This document shows positions 15,749-23,622 of a DNA stretch of 64,000 bases, piece after piece. This DNA is from Ahniella affigens (GTDB lineage Bacteria; Pseudomonadota; Gammaproteobacteria; Xanthomonadales; Ahniellaceae): assembly GCF_003015185.1 (NCBI RefSeq), contig NZ_CP027860.1, forward strand, positions 496,001 through 560,000. Reading direction: 5' to 3'. A program made the translations under genes and the position numbers. How positions within the stretch are numbered: position 1 is the stretch's first letter; every line of letters begins with the position of its first letter. The notes below the pieces were generated by a model. It ran no database searches, was not told where the DNA came from, and worked only from the letters and a program-made list of their open reading frames with translations.

Positions 15749-17446
15749 TCAGTACCCCGCTGCCTGACCATCCTTGCGTGACTCACTCGCGCCCGCGTAG
15801 ACGTTGTTCGGCAGTCGTTGAATCGCCTGATAGCCGCCGTAGGGGCCGTCGGCGAACTGGATCTTGTGGCCGCGGCGCATCAGGCTACGGATCACTTCCG
15901 GGGCGAATCCATGCTCCAGATTCACGATGCCGCCATCGAGCATCGGCGTGTTCTGGCCCGCAGGTTCGGTTGAACCATCATGTTGAATGCGCGGTGCGTC
16001 ACCAGCTTCCTGCAAGTTCATGCCGAAATCGATCAGGTTCATCAGAATTTGCACGTGACCCTGCGGCTGCATCGCACCACCCATGACGCCAAAGCTCAGC
16101 CAGGGCGCCCCGTCTTTCAACACGAATGCCGGGATGATCGTGTGGAACGGTCGCTTGCCTGGCGCGAAACTGTTGGCGTGGCCCGGTTTCAGGACGAACT
16201 GTTCGCCGCGATCTTGCAAGATGAAGCCGAGCCCGGGCGGGGTCATGCCGGAGCCCATGCCGCGATAGTTCGATTGAATCAGGGACACCATGTTGCCGTC
16301 GGCATCAGCGGTAGTCATGTAGATCGTGTCGCCTTCATTGAGCGCTTTCGGTTCGCCAGCGGCCACCTGCAGCGCTGCCTTCGGTTGGATCAGGGCGCGG
16401 CGCGCGGCGGTGTAGTCCGCACTCAGCAACGCCTCGACGGGGGTCTTGGCAAATGCCGGGTCGGCATAGAATTTGGCGCGGTCCGCAAACGCGAGCTTCT
16501 TCGCCTCCACAAACAGATGAATATGCTCAGCGCTGCCAAACGGGATCTGGCTGAAGTCGTAAGGCTCAAGCAATTCGAGCATCTGCAGCGCCGCCAAACC
16601 CTGGCCGTTGGGCGGCAGCTCATAAACGTCGTAACCGCGGTAGTTCGTATGAATCGGGGTGACCCATTCGCCGTGATGATCGGCGAGGTCCGCCTCCGTC
16701 AGAAACCCGCCTTGTTCGGCCATGTATCGGGCAATCGTTGCTGCTGTTTCGCCGCGATAGAAGCCGTCCCGACCGTTTGCCGCAATGCGCTGCAAGGTGC
16801 GTGCGAGGTTCGGGTTCTTCCAAATCTCGCCAGTCTTGGGCGCCCGACCATCGATTGTGAATTGCTCTTTGAACCCCGCATAGGGCGAGAGCCTGGGCAC
16901 CGACGCGCCCCAGTAATACGCGATCACATCGGAAACCGGAAAGCCTTGCGTGGCGTATTGAATGGCGGGCGCGAATAGTTGTTTACGCGGTAGTTTGCCG
17001 AAGCGCTGATGCAGCGCCATCCAACCATCGACGGCTCCCGGCACTGTGACGGGCAATGGGCCAAAGCTTGGCACGTCTTGCAGGCCACGCTTTTCGAACT
17101 CAGCCAGGCTCAGCGACTTCGGCGAGCGGCCCGAACCGTTGTAGCCGTAAAGTTGCTGGGTCTTGGCATCCCAAACGATCGCGAACAAGTCGCCGCCCAC
17201 GCCATTGCCGGTCGGCTCCATCAGCCCCAGGGTTGCATTCGCGGCGATGGCTGCATCGATCGCATTACCGCCGTCGCGCATGATCTGCAATGCCACCTGC
17301 GTGGCCAAAGGCTGGCTGGTCGCGGCCATCGCGTGTGGCGCATAGACCACCGAGCGGGTACTGAACGCGCGATCGGTCAGGCGGTCGGCGGCTGATGCGC
17401 TGACGGCGACGAGACAGAGGCAGAACAAGATGGATTGACGCAACAT
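15749..17446 (-). CDS. ggt: Gamma-glutamyltransferase family protein, exported
   Basis: A 565-residue Ntn-hydrolase. The signal peptide is at 1-19 (ILFCLCLVAVSASAA). The family start GGNAIDAAIAANATLGLMEP is at about 59-78. The autoprocessing site/nucleophile region is GDTIYMTTADADGN, giving T374 as the likely nucleophile. The small subunit carries NYRGMGSGMTPPG and the C-terminal GHKIQF segment. The GDT-Y-x-T pattern matches the YwrD-like branch more than the classical TTH motif of E. coli Ggt. It would cleave gamma-glutamyl peptides such as glutathione in the periplasm. The ribosome site AGGGAG lies about 9 bases before the ATG. Length is normal. Confidence 0.9.
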   Translation of the reverse strand: MLRQSILFCLCLVAVSASAADRLTDRAFSTRSVVYAPHAMAATSQPLATQVALQIMRDGGNAIDAAIAANATLGLMEPTGNGVGGDLFAIVWDAKTQQLYGYNGSGRSPKSLSLAEFEKRGLQDVPSFGPLPVTVPGAVDGWMALHQRFGKLPRKQLFAPAIQYATQGFPVSDVIAYYWGASVPRLSPYAGFKEQFTIDGRAPKTGEIWKNPNLARTLQRIAANGRDGFYRGETAATIARYMAEQGGFLTEADLADHHGEWVTPIHTNYRGYDVYELPPNGQGLAALQMLELLEPYDFSQIPFGSAEHIHLFVEAKKLAFADRAKFYADPAFAKTPVEALLSADYTAARRALIQPKAALQVAAGEPKALNEGDTIYMTTADADGNMVSLIQSNYRGMGSGMTPPGLGFILQDRGEQFVLKPGHANSFAPGKRPFHTIIPAFVLKDGAPWLSFGVMGGAMQPQGHVQILMNLIDFGMNLQEAGDAPRIQHDGSTEPAGQNTPMLDGGIVNLEHGFAPEVIRSLMRRGHKIQFADGPYGGYQAIQRLPNNVYAGASESRKDGQAAGY

Positions 17447-17508
17447 GGCACGGACTCCCTGGACTGGTTACCGATGAGGAAAAGGGGTTGATGCGGTCAG
17501 GCTCAGGT

Positions 17509-18252
17509 TCAGATCACCAAACTGCGGCCACCGTCGACCTTGATGACCTCGCCCGTCAGATAAGGCGCATCGCGCAGCAGAAACAGCACGGTACGCGCGA
17601 TGTCTGCCGGCTCACCGACACGCCTTAAGGCGGTCTTGTCGAGCAGGCTTTGCTTGGCGGCCTCCGACTTGCCGGACTCGGGCCACAGGATGGCCCCGGG
17701 AGCGACGGCATTGACGCGAATCTCAGGCCCAAGCTCGCGTGCCAACGATAGCGTCAGCATCCGTAGCGCGGCCTTGGCCATGGCGTACACCGTATGCTGC
17801 AGCAATGGCCGTTCGCCATAGACATCGGTGATGTTGATGATGCAGCCTTGCGATTGGCGCAGTGCCGGTGCTGCGGCTTGCGCCAGAAAGAACGGGGCCT
17901 TGGCGTTGCTGGCAAACAACGTGTCCCACTGCAATTCGGTGGTACTGCCGATCGGCGTCGGGCAGAACGTCGAGGCATTGTTGATCAGGGCATCGAGCCG
18001 GCCGAACCGTGCGAGTGTGGTATCGATCAAGTCGGGCAAAGCGGTCGTGTTGCCGAGGTCGGCATGGCACAGCAAGCTGCTGCCCGGCCGTATCGACTCA
18101 AGTTCAGCCTGCAGGGCCAGCGCCTCCGGACTTGGATCGCGAGTATGGAGGGCAATCTCATAGCCGGCGCGATGCACATGGCGCACGATCTCGGCGCCGA
18201 CGCGCCGGGCAGCGCCCGTGATCAGCACGACGGGGTTCTGGGCCTCACTCAT
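17509..18252 (-). CDS. FolM-like pteridine reductase (SDR)
   Basis: A 247-residue SDR of the pteridine-reductase type. The cofactor motif is TGAARRVG (12-19), the TGxxxRxG form typical of PTR1/FolM. The usual catalytic Ser is replaced by Asp 143 in NITD, and Tyr 156 and Lys 160 follow in VYAMAK; this Asp-Tyr-Lys set is characteristic of pteridine reductases. It reduces dihydro- to tetrahydropterins using NADPH, supporting folate/pterin metabolism. The gene is divergent from a MidA-like methyltransferase. GAAGGA upstream of the ATG is a good ribosome site. Confidence 0.87.
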   Translation of the reverse strand: MSEAQNPVVLITGAARRVGAEIVRHVHRAGYEIALHTRDPSPEALALQAELESIRPGSSLLCHADLGNTTALPDLIDTTLARFGRLDALINNASTFCPTPIGSTTELQWDTLFASNAKAPFFLAQAAAPALRQSQGCIINITDVYGERPLLQHTVYAMAKAALRMLTLSLARELGPEIRVNAVAPGAILWPESGKSEAAKQSLLDKTALRRVGEPADIARTVLFLLRDAPYLTGEVIKVDGGRSLVI

Positions 18253-18314
18253 GTATCCTTCACCTTGCTGGCGTCGTGGCCGACACGCCTGAATCTTAGC
18301 GAGGAACCCAGGGC

Positions 18315-19502
18315 TTGCATCTTCTGAATCGTAACGAAGCGGAAATTGCCGCAGCCGAGCTGGCCCATAGCGCGCAGCTGCGGCAAAAAATCGTCGCAGA
18401 AATCCGGGCAGCGGGTTCGATCCCCTTCTGGCATTTCATGGAGCTCGCCCTGTATGCGCCCGGTCTTGGCTACTACAGCGCCGGCAAGACCAAGTTCGGC
18501 GCTGCCGGCGACTTCGTTACCGCACCGGAACTCGGGAGCCTCTTTGCACGCACGATGGCCCGGGCATTGGCACCGATTCTCCACGCCGGTGAGGACACCC
18601 ATTTTCTGGAAGTCGGCGCGGGCTCTGGGGCCTTCGCGGCTGCGGCGCTTGGTGAGCTGGAGCGCATCGGCGCGCTGCCCAATCGCTATCAGATCCTGGA
18701 TCGCAGCGCCGAACTTCGCGAACGGCAACGGCACACGCTGCTTGAACGTGTGCCGCACTTGTTCGACCGCGTCGAATGGCTGGATGTGCCGCCCGAAGCA
18801 TCCTGGCGCGGCGTACTATTCGCCAACGAAGTGCTGGACGCCTTGCCGGTACATCGCTTTGTGATGCGTCACGGTGAGCCGCGCGAGCTGCATGTGGCAC
18901 TCGATGCCAATGGCGAGTTCGTCGAGGTCGAACGCGAAGCCGACACAATGTTGCTCACCGCCGTGCGGTCGGTCGAGGAGGACATCGAACTGCATCTGCC
19001 TGATGGGTATGTGTCCGAACTTGCGCCGCAATTGCCGTATTGGTTCGATGCAGTCTGCGGCACGCTGAAAGCAGGCATGGCTGTGTTCGTGGATTACGGG
19101 TACAGCCGCCGCGAGTATTACCGCGCGGATCGAAGCCGCGGCACCTTGCTGGCGTTCTACCGTCACCAAGCCCACGAGGACTTTCTGCTCCGGCCGGGTC
19201 TGCAGGACTTGACCGCCAGCGTGGATTTTACGGCGCTCGCGCTGGCCGCGACGCGCGTGCGATTTCCGTTGGCAGGCTTTACGTCGCAGGCCAATTTTCT
19301 GATCGCGGCGGGCCTCCTTGACGTGTTCCAGCAAGAACAGCAGCAGTTGGGCGAGATCGAGCGGTATCGACTGGCTCAAGAAGTAAAGCGCCTGACGCTC
19401 CCTGCCGAAATGGGTGAGCGGTTCAAAGTCATCAGCTTTGCCCGTGGGATCGATCACGTGCCAAGTCCGTTCCTGGCACACGACCTGAGTCGAACCTTAT
19501 GA
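18315..19502 (+). CDS. MidA/NDUFAF7-like SAM-dependent methyltransferase
   Basis: A 395-residue protein of the DUF185/COG1565 family. The family N-terminus is AGSIPFWHFMELALYAPGLG and GDFVTAPELGSLFA; SAM-binding motif I is FLEVGAGSGAFA (about 97-108). Later landmarks are VLFANEVLDALPV and VFVDYGY. The mitochondrial member NDUFAF7 methylates an arginine of complex I; bacterial members are less studied. The start is TTG with GAGGAA 8 bases upstream. The stop overlaps the ATG of the VanZ-like gene by four bases, so the two are coupled. Confidence 0.9.
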   Translation: MHLLNRNEAEIAAAELAHSAQLRQKIVAEIRAAGSIPFWHFMELALYAPGLGYYSAGKTKFGAAGDFVTAPELGSLFARTMARALAPILHAGEDTHFLEVGAGSGAFAAAALGELERIGALPNRYQILDRSAELRERQRHTLLERVPHLFDRVEWLDVPPEASWRGVLFANEVLDALPVHRFVMRHGEPRELHVALDANGEFVEVEREADTMLLTAVRSVEEDIELHLPDGYVSELAPQLPYWFDAVCGTLKAGMAVFVDYGYSRREYYRADRSRGTLLAFYRHQAHEDFLLRPGLQDLTASVDFTALALAATRVRFPLAGFTSQANFLIAAGLLDVFQQEQQQLGEIERYRLAQEVKRLTLPAEMGERFKVISFARGIDHVPSPFLAHDLSRTL

Positions 19503-19912
19503 GCAATTCGCGCAGTTTTTGGCTGGGGCGCATGCACCCGTTTCGGCATCCCAGGCTTTGGATCGCGGTTGCCTGGTTCGGCATCGTGCTTTGCATCGTG
19601 CTGTCGCTGGTACCCAGCCCGAAAATCGGTGTGTCGGTGCCAGGCAATGACAAACTCCATCACGCATTGGCATATTTTGCCCTGATGATTTGGCACGGCT
19701 GGCTGCTGGCGCAGCAGCGGGCACTCAAGCGCGCGGCGTTGTTTCTGCTGATTCTGGGAGTCGTGCTGGAGGTACTGCAGAGCTTTCTGCCCTGGCGCCA
19801 GGGCAATGACCCGATGGACCTCCTGGCAAACGTTTCCGGCATTGCGCTGGCCTGGCTGTTGCTGCTGACGCCGGTTCACGATCTGTTGCGGGCCTGGGAC
19901 CGGAAATTCTGA
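19499..19912 (+). CDS. VanZ-like small membrane protein
   Basis: A 137-residue protein with about four membrane segments. VanZ-family landmarks are NDKLHHALAYFALMIW and the EVLQSFLPWRQGNDPMDLLANVSG block, with conserved acidic and Asn residues. VanZ proteins can raise teicoplanin resistance in Gram-positives; in proteobacteria the role is unknown. It is coupled (ATGA) to the MidA-like methyltransferase. Inner-membrane location is inferred from the segments. Confidence 0.82.
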   Translation: MSNSRSFWLGRMHPFRHPRLWIAVAWFGIVLCIVLSLVPSPKIGVSVPGNDKLHHALAYFALMIWHGWLLAQQRALKRAALFLLILGVVLEVLQSFLPWRQGNDPMDLLANVSGIALAWLLLLTPVHDLLRAWDRKF

Positions 19913-20031
19913 ACAATTGATGATGCGCCTTCGGGATTGCCCATGATTCGGCGCCATTCCAAACGCCTGTTGGGGTCTTGCTCTGTGGCTGCATGCTATG
20001 GTTTCGACCTGTTTGTGACGGAAGTATTGCG

Positions 20032-20871
20032 ATGCCCAGTCGAGTGCCCGAGGGCGCTGAGCGCGGTTGGATCATTCCAATCGGCGGCGCCGAAGAAAAA
20101 GCTGATGGTCCGGAAATTCTGAGCCGGTTTGTCGAGATCGCTGGTGGCAGCAATGCCAACATCGTGGTGATTCCGACGGCAAGCCGCATGCGCGATACCG
20201 GTCCGAAGTACGAGCGCGTGTTCAAGGAACTCGGCGTGGGCGCCGTGGAGTCGATTGATTTCGATACGCGCCGGGATGCCCACGAAGAAAACCGGCTGGT
20301 TCGTCTGGATAGTGCGACCGGCATTTTCTTTACCGGCGGCAACCAGCTGCGATTGTCGACCTTGATTGGCGGCACGCCAGTCGCCAAGCGCCTCCGTTTG
20401 CTCAATGCAGCCGGCGTGCACGTGGCTGGGACCAGCGCTGGCGCGAGTTTCCTCAGTGAGCATATGATTGCGTTTGGCGATGAAGGCGGCTCGGCGATTG
20501 CCGGCAGTGTGCGCTTAGCGCCCGGTCTCGGCCTGACCAACCGCTTCGTCATCGACCAGCATTTCCGCCAGCGTGATCGCCTGGGTCGGCTCGTGACCTC
20601 ACTGGCCTACAACCCGTTTGCGGTGGGCATTGGCCTTGATGAAGACACGGCCGCGATGATCGGCCCGGACAACGAATTGGAAGTCGCTGGCTCCGGCGGC
20701 GTCACCATCGTCGATGCGAGTGAACTTGAGTTCTCGTCGATGGATCAGGTCGACGAGGGTCAGCCGGTCTGTCTGCTTGGCCTCAAACTGCACATGCTGG
20801 TGGCTGGCGCCAGTTTCAATCTGCATACGCGCAAGGCTTCGGCCGGGCGCCTGCGGCATTCCAAGGAATAA
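20032..20871 (+). CDS. cphB: Cyanophycinase (peptidase family S51)
   Basis: A 279-residue serine exopeptidase that releases beta-Asp-Arg dipeptides from cyanophycin. Landmarks are [10 protein letters not shown] near the start, VIPTASR, FFTGGNQ (about 99-105) and the nucleophile elbow VAGTSAGAS with Ser 135. The distal part has [13 protein letters not shown] and GIGLDEDTA, also family features. The ATG was chosen because CGGAAG lies 7 bases upstream; the frame is open 18 codons further without a site. There is no signal peptide, so it acts in the cytosol. No cyanophycin synthetase is in the window. sdaA follows 17 bases later, probably on the same transcript. Confidence 0.92.
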   Translation: MPSRVPEGAERGWIIPIGGAEEKADGPEILSRFVEIAGGSNANIVVIPTASRMRDTGPKYERVFKELGVGAVESIDFDTRRDAHEENRLVRLDSATGIFFTGGNQLRLSTLIGGTPVAKRLRLLNAAGVHVAGTSAGASFLSEHMIAFGDEGGSAIAGSVRLAPGLGLTNRFVIDQHFRQRDRLGRLVTSLAYNPFAVGIGLDEDTAAMIGPDNELEVAGSGGVTIVDASELEFSSMDQVDEGQPVCLLGLKLHMLVAGASFNLHTRKASAGRLRHSKE

Positions 20872-20888
20872 CCAACAGGATTTCAGCC

Positions 20889-22271
20889 GTGGCGGTTTCA
20901 GTTTTCGACCTGTTCAAGATTGGTATTGGCCCCTCCAGCTCGCATACAGTCGGGCCGATGCGTGCTGGCGCGCGATTTGTGACACGCTGGATCGACGAAC
21001 GCGGCAGCATGGCGGATGTCGCGCGCGTGCGGTGCGAGCTGTTCGGCTCGCTCGCGCATACGGGCCGCGGTCATGGCACCGACAAGGCGGTCATTCTTGG
21101 GCTGGAAGGCGAGGCGCCGGACACGGTCAATGTCGAGACGATCGAACAGCGACTCGCCGAGATACGGGCCAGCAAGAAGCTTCGTCTGCTCGGCAAAGTC
21201 GAGATCGCATTCGACGAGAAATACGATCTCGCGTTCAACAAGCGCCAAAAGCTGCCCTATCACAGCAATGGCATGCGGTTCACCGCATATCATGCTGATG
21301 GCCGCGAACTGGCGTGCCGCGACTACTATTCCGTCGGCGGTGGCTTTGTGGTCAATCAAGATGAGGCGGCGGAAGACCGCATCGTTGCCGATACCACCGA
21401 AGTGTTGCATCCGTTCTCGACGGGCGACGAGCTACTGGCGATTTGCAAAGAGTCCGGCAAGAGCATCGCGCAGGTGATGTTCGAGAATGAGCGCGCCTGG
21501 CGCACGGAAGCCGAGATTCACGCCGGGCTTCGCCAGATCTGGGCGGCGATGCAAGCCTGTGTGGCGCGTGGCACGCGCGAACTGGGCGTGCTGCCTGGCG
21601 GGCTCAAAGTGCAGCGTCGGGCGCCAACCATGGCGCAGGAATTGACGTCACGGCCCGAGGCCGCGCTCAAAGACCCGTTGACGATTCTCGACTGGGTCAA
21701 CCTGTACGCGCTGGCGGTCAATGAAGAAAACGCCGCCGGTGGGCGCGTGGTGACCGCGCCGACGAATGGGGCGGCCGGCATCATCCCGGCGGTCATGCAT
21801 TACTTCGACCGGTTCTGCCCGAGTGCGAGCGAAGCTCGCGTGTTTGATTTCCTGCTGACTGCTGGCGCGATTGGCATTCTGTACAAGGAAAATGCGTCGA
21901 TCAGCGGTGCGGAAGTCGGGTGTCAGGGCGAAGTTGGCGTCGCATGCTCCATGGCTGCAGGTGGCTTGACTGCCGCGCTCGGCGGCACGGTGATGCAAGT
22001 CGAGAATGCCGCCGAAATCGGCATGGAACACAATCTCGGACTGACGTGCGACCCGATCGGCGGCCTCGTGCAGATTCCGTGCATCGAGCGCAATGCGATG
22101 GGCGCGGTGAAAGCAATCAACGCATCGCGCATGGCGCTGCGTGGCGACGGCAAGCATCGCGTCTCGCTGGACAAGGTCATCAAGACGATGCGCGACACTG
22201 GCCGCGACATGCAGGACAAGTACAAGGAAACGTCACGCGGTGGTTTGGCGGTAAACGTGATCGAGTGCTGA
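20889..22271 (+). CDS. sdaA: L-serine dehydratase (iron-sulfur, single chain)
   Basis: A 460-residue [4Fe-4S] enzyme that deaminates L-serine to pyruvate and ammonia. The N-terminal beta domain begins [20 protein letters not shown]; the alpha domain carries the cluster cysteines in [16 protein letters not shown] and [18 protein letters not shown]. The length fits the fused alpha-beta type. The start is GTG with AGGA 8 bases upstream. It follows the cyanophycinase closely; both would release usable nitrogen and carbon from amino-acid sources, but the link is only positional. Confidence 0.95.
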   Translation: MAVSVFDLFKIGIGPSSSHTVGPMRAGARFVTRWIDERGSMADVARVRCELFGSLAHTGRGHGTDKAVILGLEGEAPDTVNVETIEQRLAEIRASKKLRLLGKVEIAFDEKYDLAFNKRQKLPYHSNGMRFTAYHADGRELACRDYYSVGGGFVVNQDEAAEDRIVADTTEVLHPFSTGDELLAICKESGKSIAQVMFENERAWRTEAEIHAGLRQIWAAMQACVARGTRELGVLPGGLKVQRRAPTMAQELTSRPEAALKDPLTILDWVNLYALAVNEENAAGGRVVTAPTNGAAGIIPAVMHYFDRFCPSASEARVFDFLLTAGAIGILYKENASISGAEVGCQGEVGVACSMAAGGLTAALGGTVMQVENAAEIGMEHNLGLTCDPIGGLVQIPCIERNAMGAVKAINASRMALRGDGKHRVSLDKVIKTMRDTGRDMQDKYKETSRGGLAVNVIEC

Positions 22272-22358
22272 GCTCAGCGCGAGATGCTGAAGTTGGACAA
22301 CATCGGCCCGGGTGAGCATTACCGGGCTCGATTGGAATTGCAAAGCGTTTGATTCTGG

Positions 22359-22403
22359 GCGGGCCATCCCTGGCCCGCATCGCCTCTGAACTTGTTCAGA
22401 GGC
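22359..22403 (+). terminator. Double hairpin after sdaA
   Basis: Hairpin GCGGGCCA-TCCC-TGGCCCGC (22359-22378) is followed at once by GCCTCTGAAC-TT-GTTCAGAGGC (22382-22403). No U-tract follows, so this may be a Rho-dependent stop or a small repeat element. The first hairpin has a near copy at 7564-7579. Confidence 0.5.
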
Positions 22404-22519
22404 TCCCTAGCGCTATTCGGATAGGTTGGCGACAAACAGTCGCTCAGTGCTTTTCACGAATTGCCGACATTCGCTAACATGGTCTTGGCCGGTGTGGTAC
22501 CGGCGTTCACGAAACGGAT

Positions 22520-23422
22520 ATGGCAATGAAGCAACTTTTGGCAGCCGGTTGTGCGCTCTTCCTGGCAGTGGTGGGGGCAGGAAACACGGCTCTGGCCGAC
22601 GATACCGAACAGACAGCTAAGCAGTTCCTGGCTGCCCTTGATTTCAAGTCCGGAGACTTCAGTTTGCCGGCGGCGAATGCAGTCATTCACGTCAACAAGG
22701 GGTTTACGTATCTCGGCGCGAAGGACGCACAGCGCGTACTGGAAGATCTATGGGGTAACCCGCCGGACGACAGCGTTCTGGGCATGCTGGTTCCGGATAA
22801 GGATCAGCTACTCGACGAGCATTCCTGGGCCGTGGTGCTGACCTATTCGCCCGATGGCTATGTGTCCGACGAAGATGCCGCCAAGATCAATTACAGCGAA
22901 ATGCTCACCGAACTGCAGCAACAAACCCGCGACGGCAATGAGTGGCGTCAGGAAGAAGGCTACGGCACCATTGAACTGGTTGGCTGGGCCGAGCCACCGA
23001 AGTACGACATCGATGCCAAAAAGCTGCATTGGGCCAAAGAGCTGGCATTTGAAGGCGCTGACGATCACACGCTGAACTACGACGTGCGCGCACTGGGGCG
23101 CTACGGTTATCTCAGCATGAATGCGGTGGCCAATCATGCGGACTTGTCGCAAGTGAAAGAGCGCATGCAGGATGTGATCGCGATGGCCGAGTTCAATCAA
23201 GGGGCGCGCTACAACGACTATGTTGCGGGCAGTGACAAGACGGCCGAATACGGTTTGGCAGCTTTGGTTGGTGGCGCCATTGCCGCGAAGACGGGATTGC
23301 TGGGCAAACTGTTCGCGTTGTTGCTCGCAGGCAAGAAATTGCTGATCTTTGTCGTGCTTGGCATCGCGGCATTCATCAAGCGGCTGTTTACGGGTCGACG
23401 CGACGACCAACATCCAGGTTGA
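22520..23422 (+). CDS. DUF2167 exported, membrane-anchored protein
   Basis: A 300-residue protein with a signal peptide (1-26, ending TALADD) and a C-terminal hydrophobic pair (about 250-290) ending in a basic tail. The DUF2167 pattern is visible: AVIHVNKGFTYLGAKDAQRVLEDLWGNPP, VLGMLVP, SWAVVLTYSPDGYVSDEDA and KLHWAKEL. The family is widespread in Gram-negatives and its function is unknown. A double hairpin region lies upstream and the giant Calx-beta gene converges from the right. Confidence 0.85.
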   Translation: MAMKQLLAAGCALFLAVVGAGNTALADDTEQTAKQFLAALDFKSGDFSLPAANAVIHVNKGFTYLGAKDAQRVLEDLWGNPPDDSVLGMLVPDKDQLLDEHSWAVVLTYSPDGYVSDEDAAKINYSEMLTELQQQTRDGNEWRQEEGYGTIELVGWAEPPKYDIDAKKLHWAKELAFEGADDHTLNYDVRALGRYGYLSMNAVANHADLSQVKERMQDVIAMAEFNQGARYNDYVAGSDKTAEYGLAALVGGAIAAKTGLLGKLFALLLAGKKLLIFVVLGIAAFIKRLFTGRRDDQHPG

Positions 23423-23490
23423 AAGCGGGCGAGCCTTCCTATCGTCGATGGCTCAGCGCTTCGGTCAGCAGCCGACGCAGACCACCCGTT

Positions 23491-23609
23491 GAGCGGCGCC
23501 AGACCCAGGGGTTTGGGGGCAGGAGTCCGACGCCGCTCACGAGTGATGGGGAGGCTGATGCAGATGTTGCGCGGAATCAGCGCATACGGACGGGTTCGAT
23601 TCGAACCCG
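23491..23609. terminator. Hairpins in the convergent gap
   Basis: GAGCGGCG (23491-23498) pairs with CGCCGCTC (23531-23538), and CGGGTTCG-ATT-CGAACCCG forms a tight 8-bp hairpin at 23591-23609. They sit between two convergent genes. There is no U-tract. The second looks like a tRNA T-arm but has no tRNA around it. Confidence 0.4.
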
Positions 23610-23622
23610 CTTTCGATCTGGA

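Noticed and set aside
23591-23609. tRNA T-arm or attachment site (GGTTCGATTCGAACC)
   Set aside because: It is a perfect short hairpin between convergent genes with no tRNA or integrase nearby.
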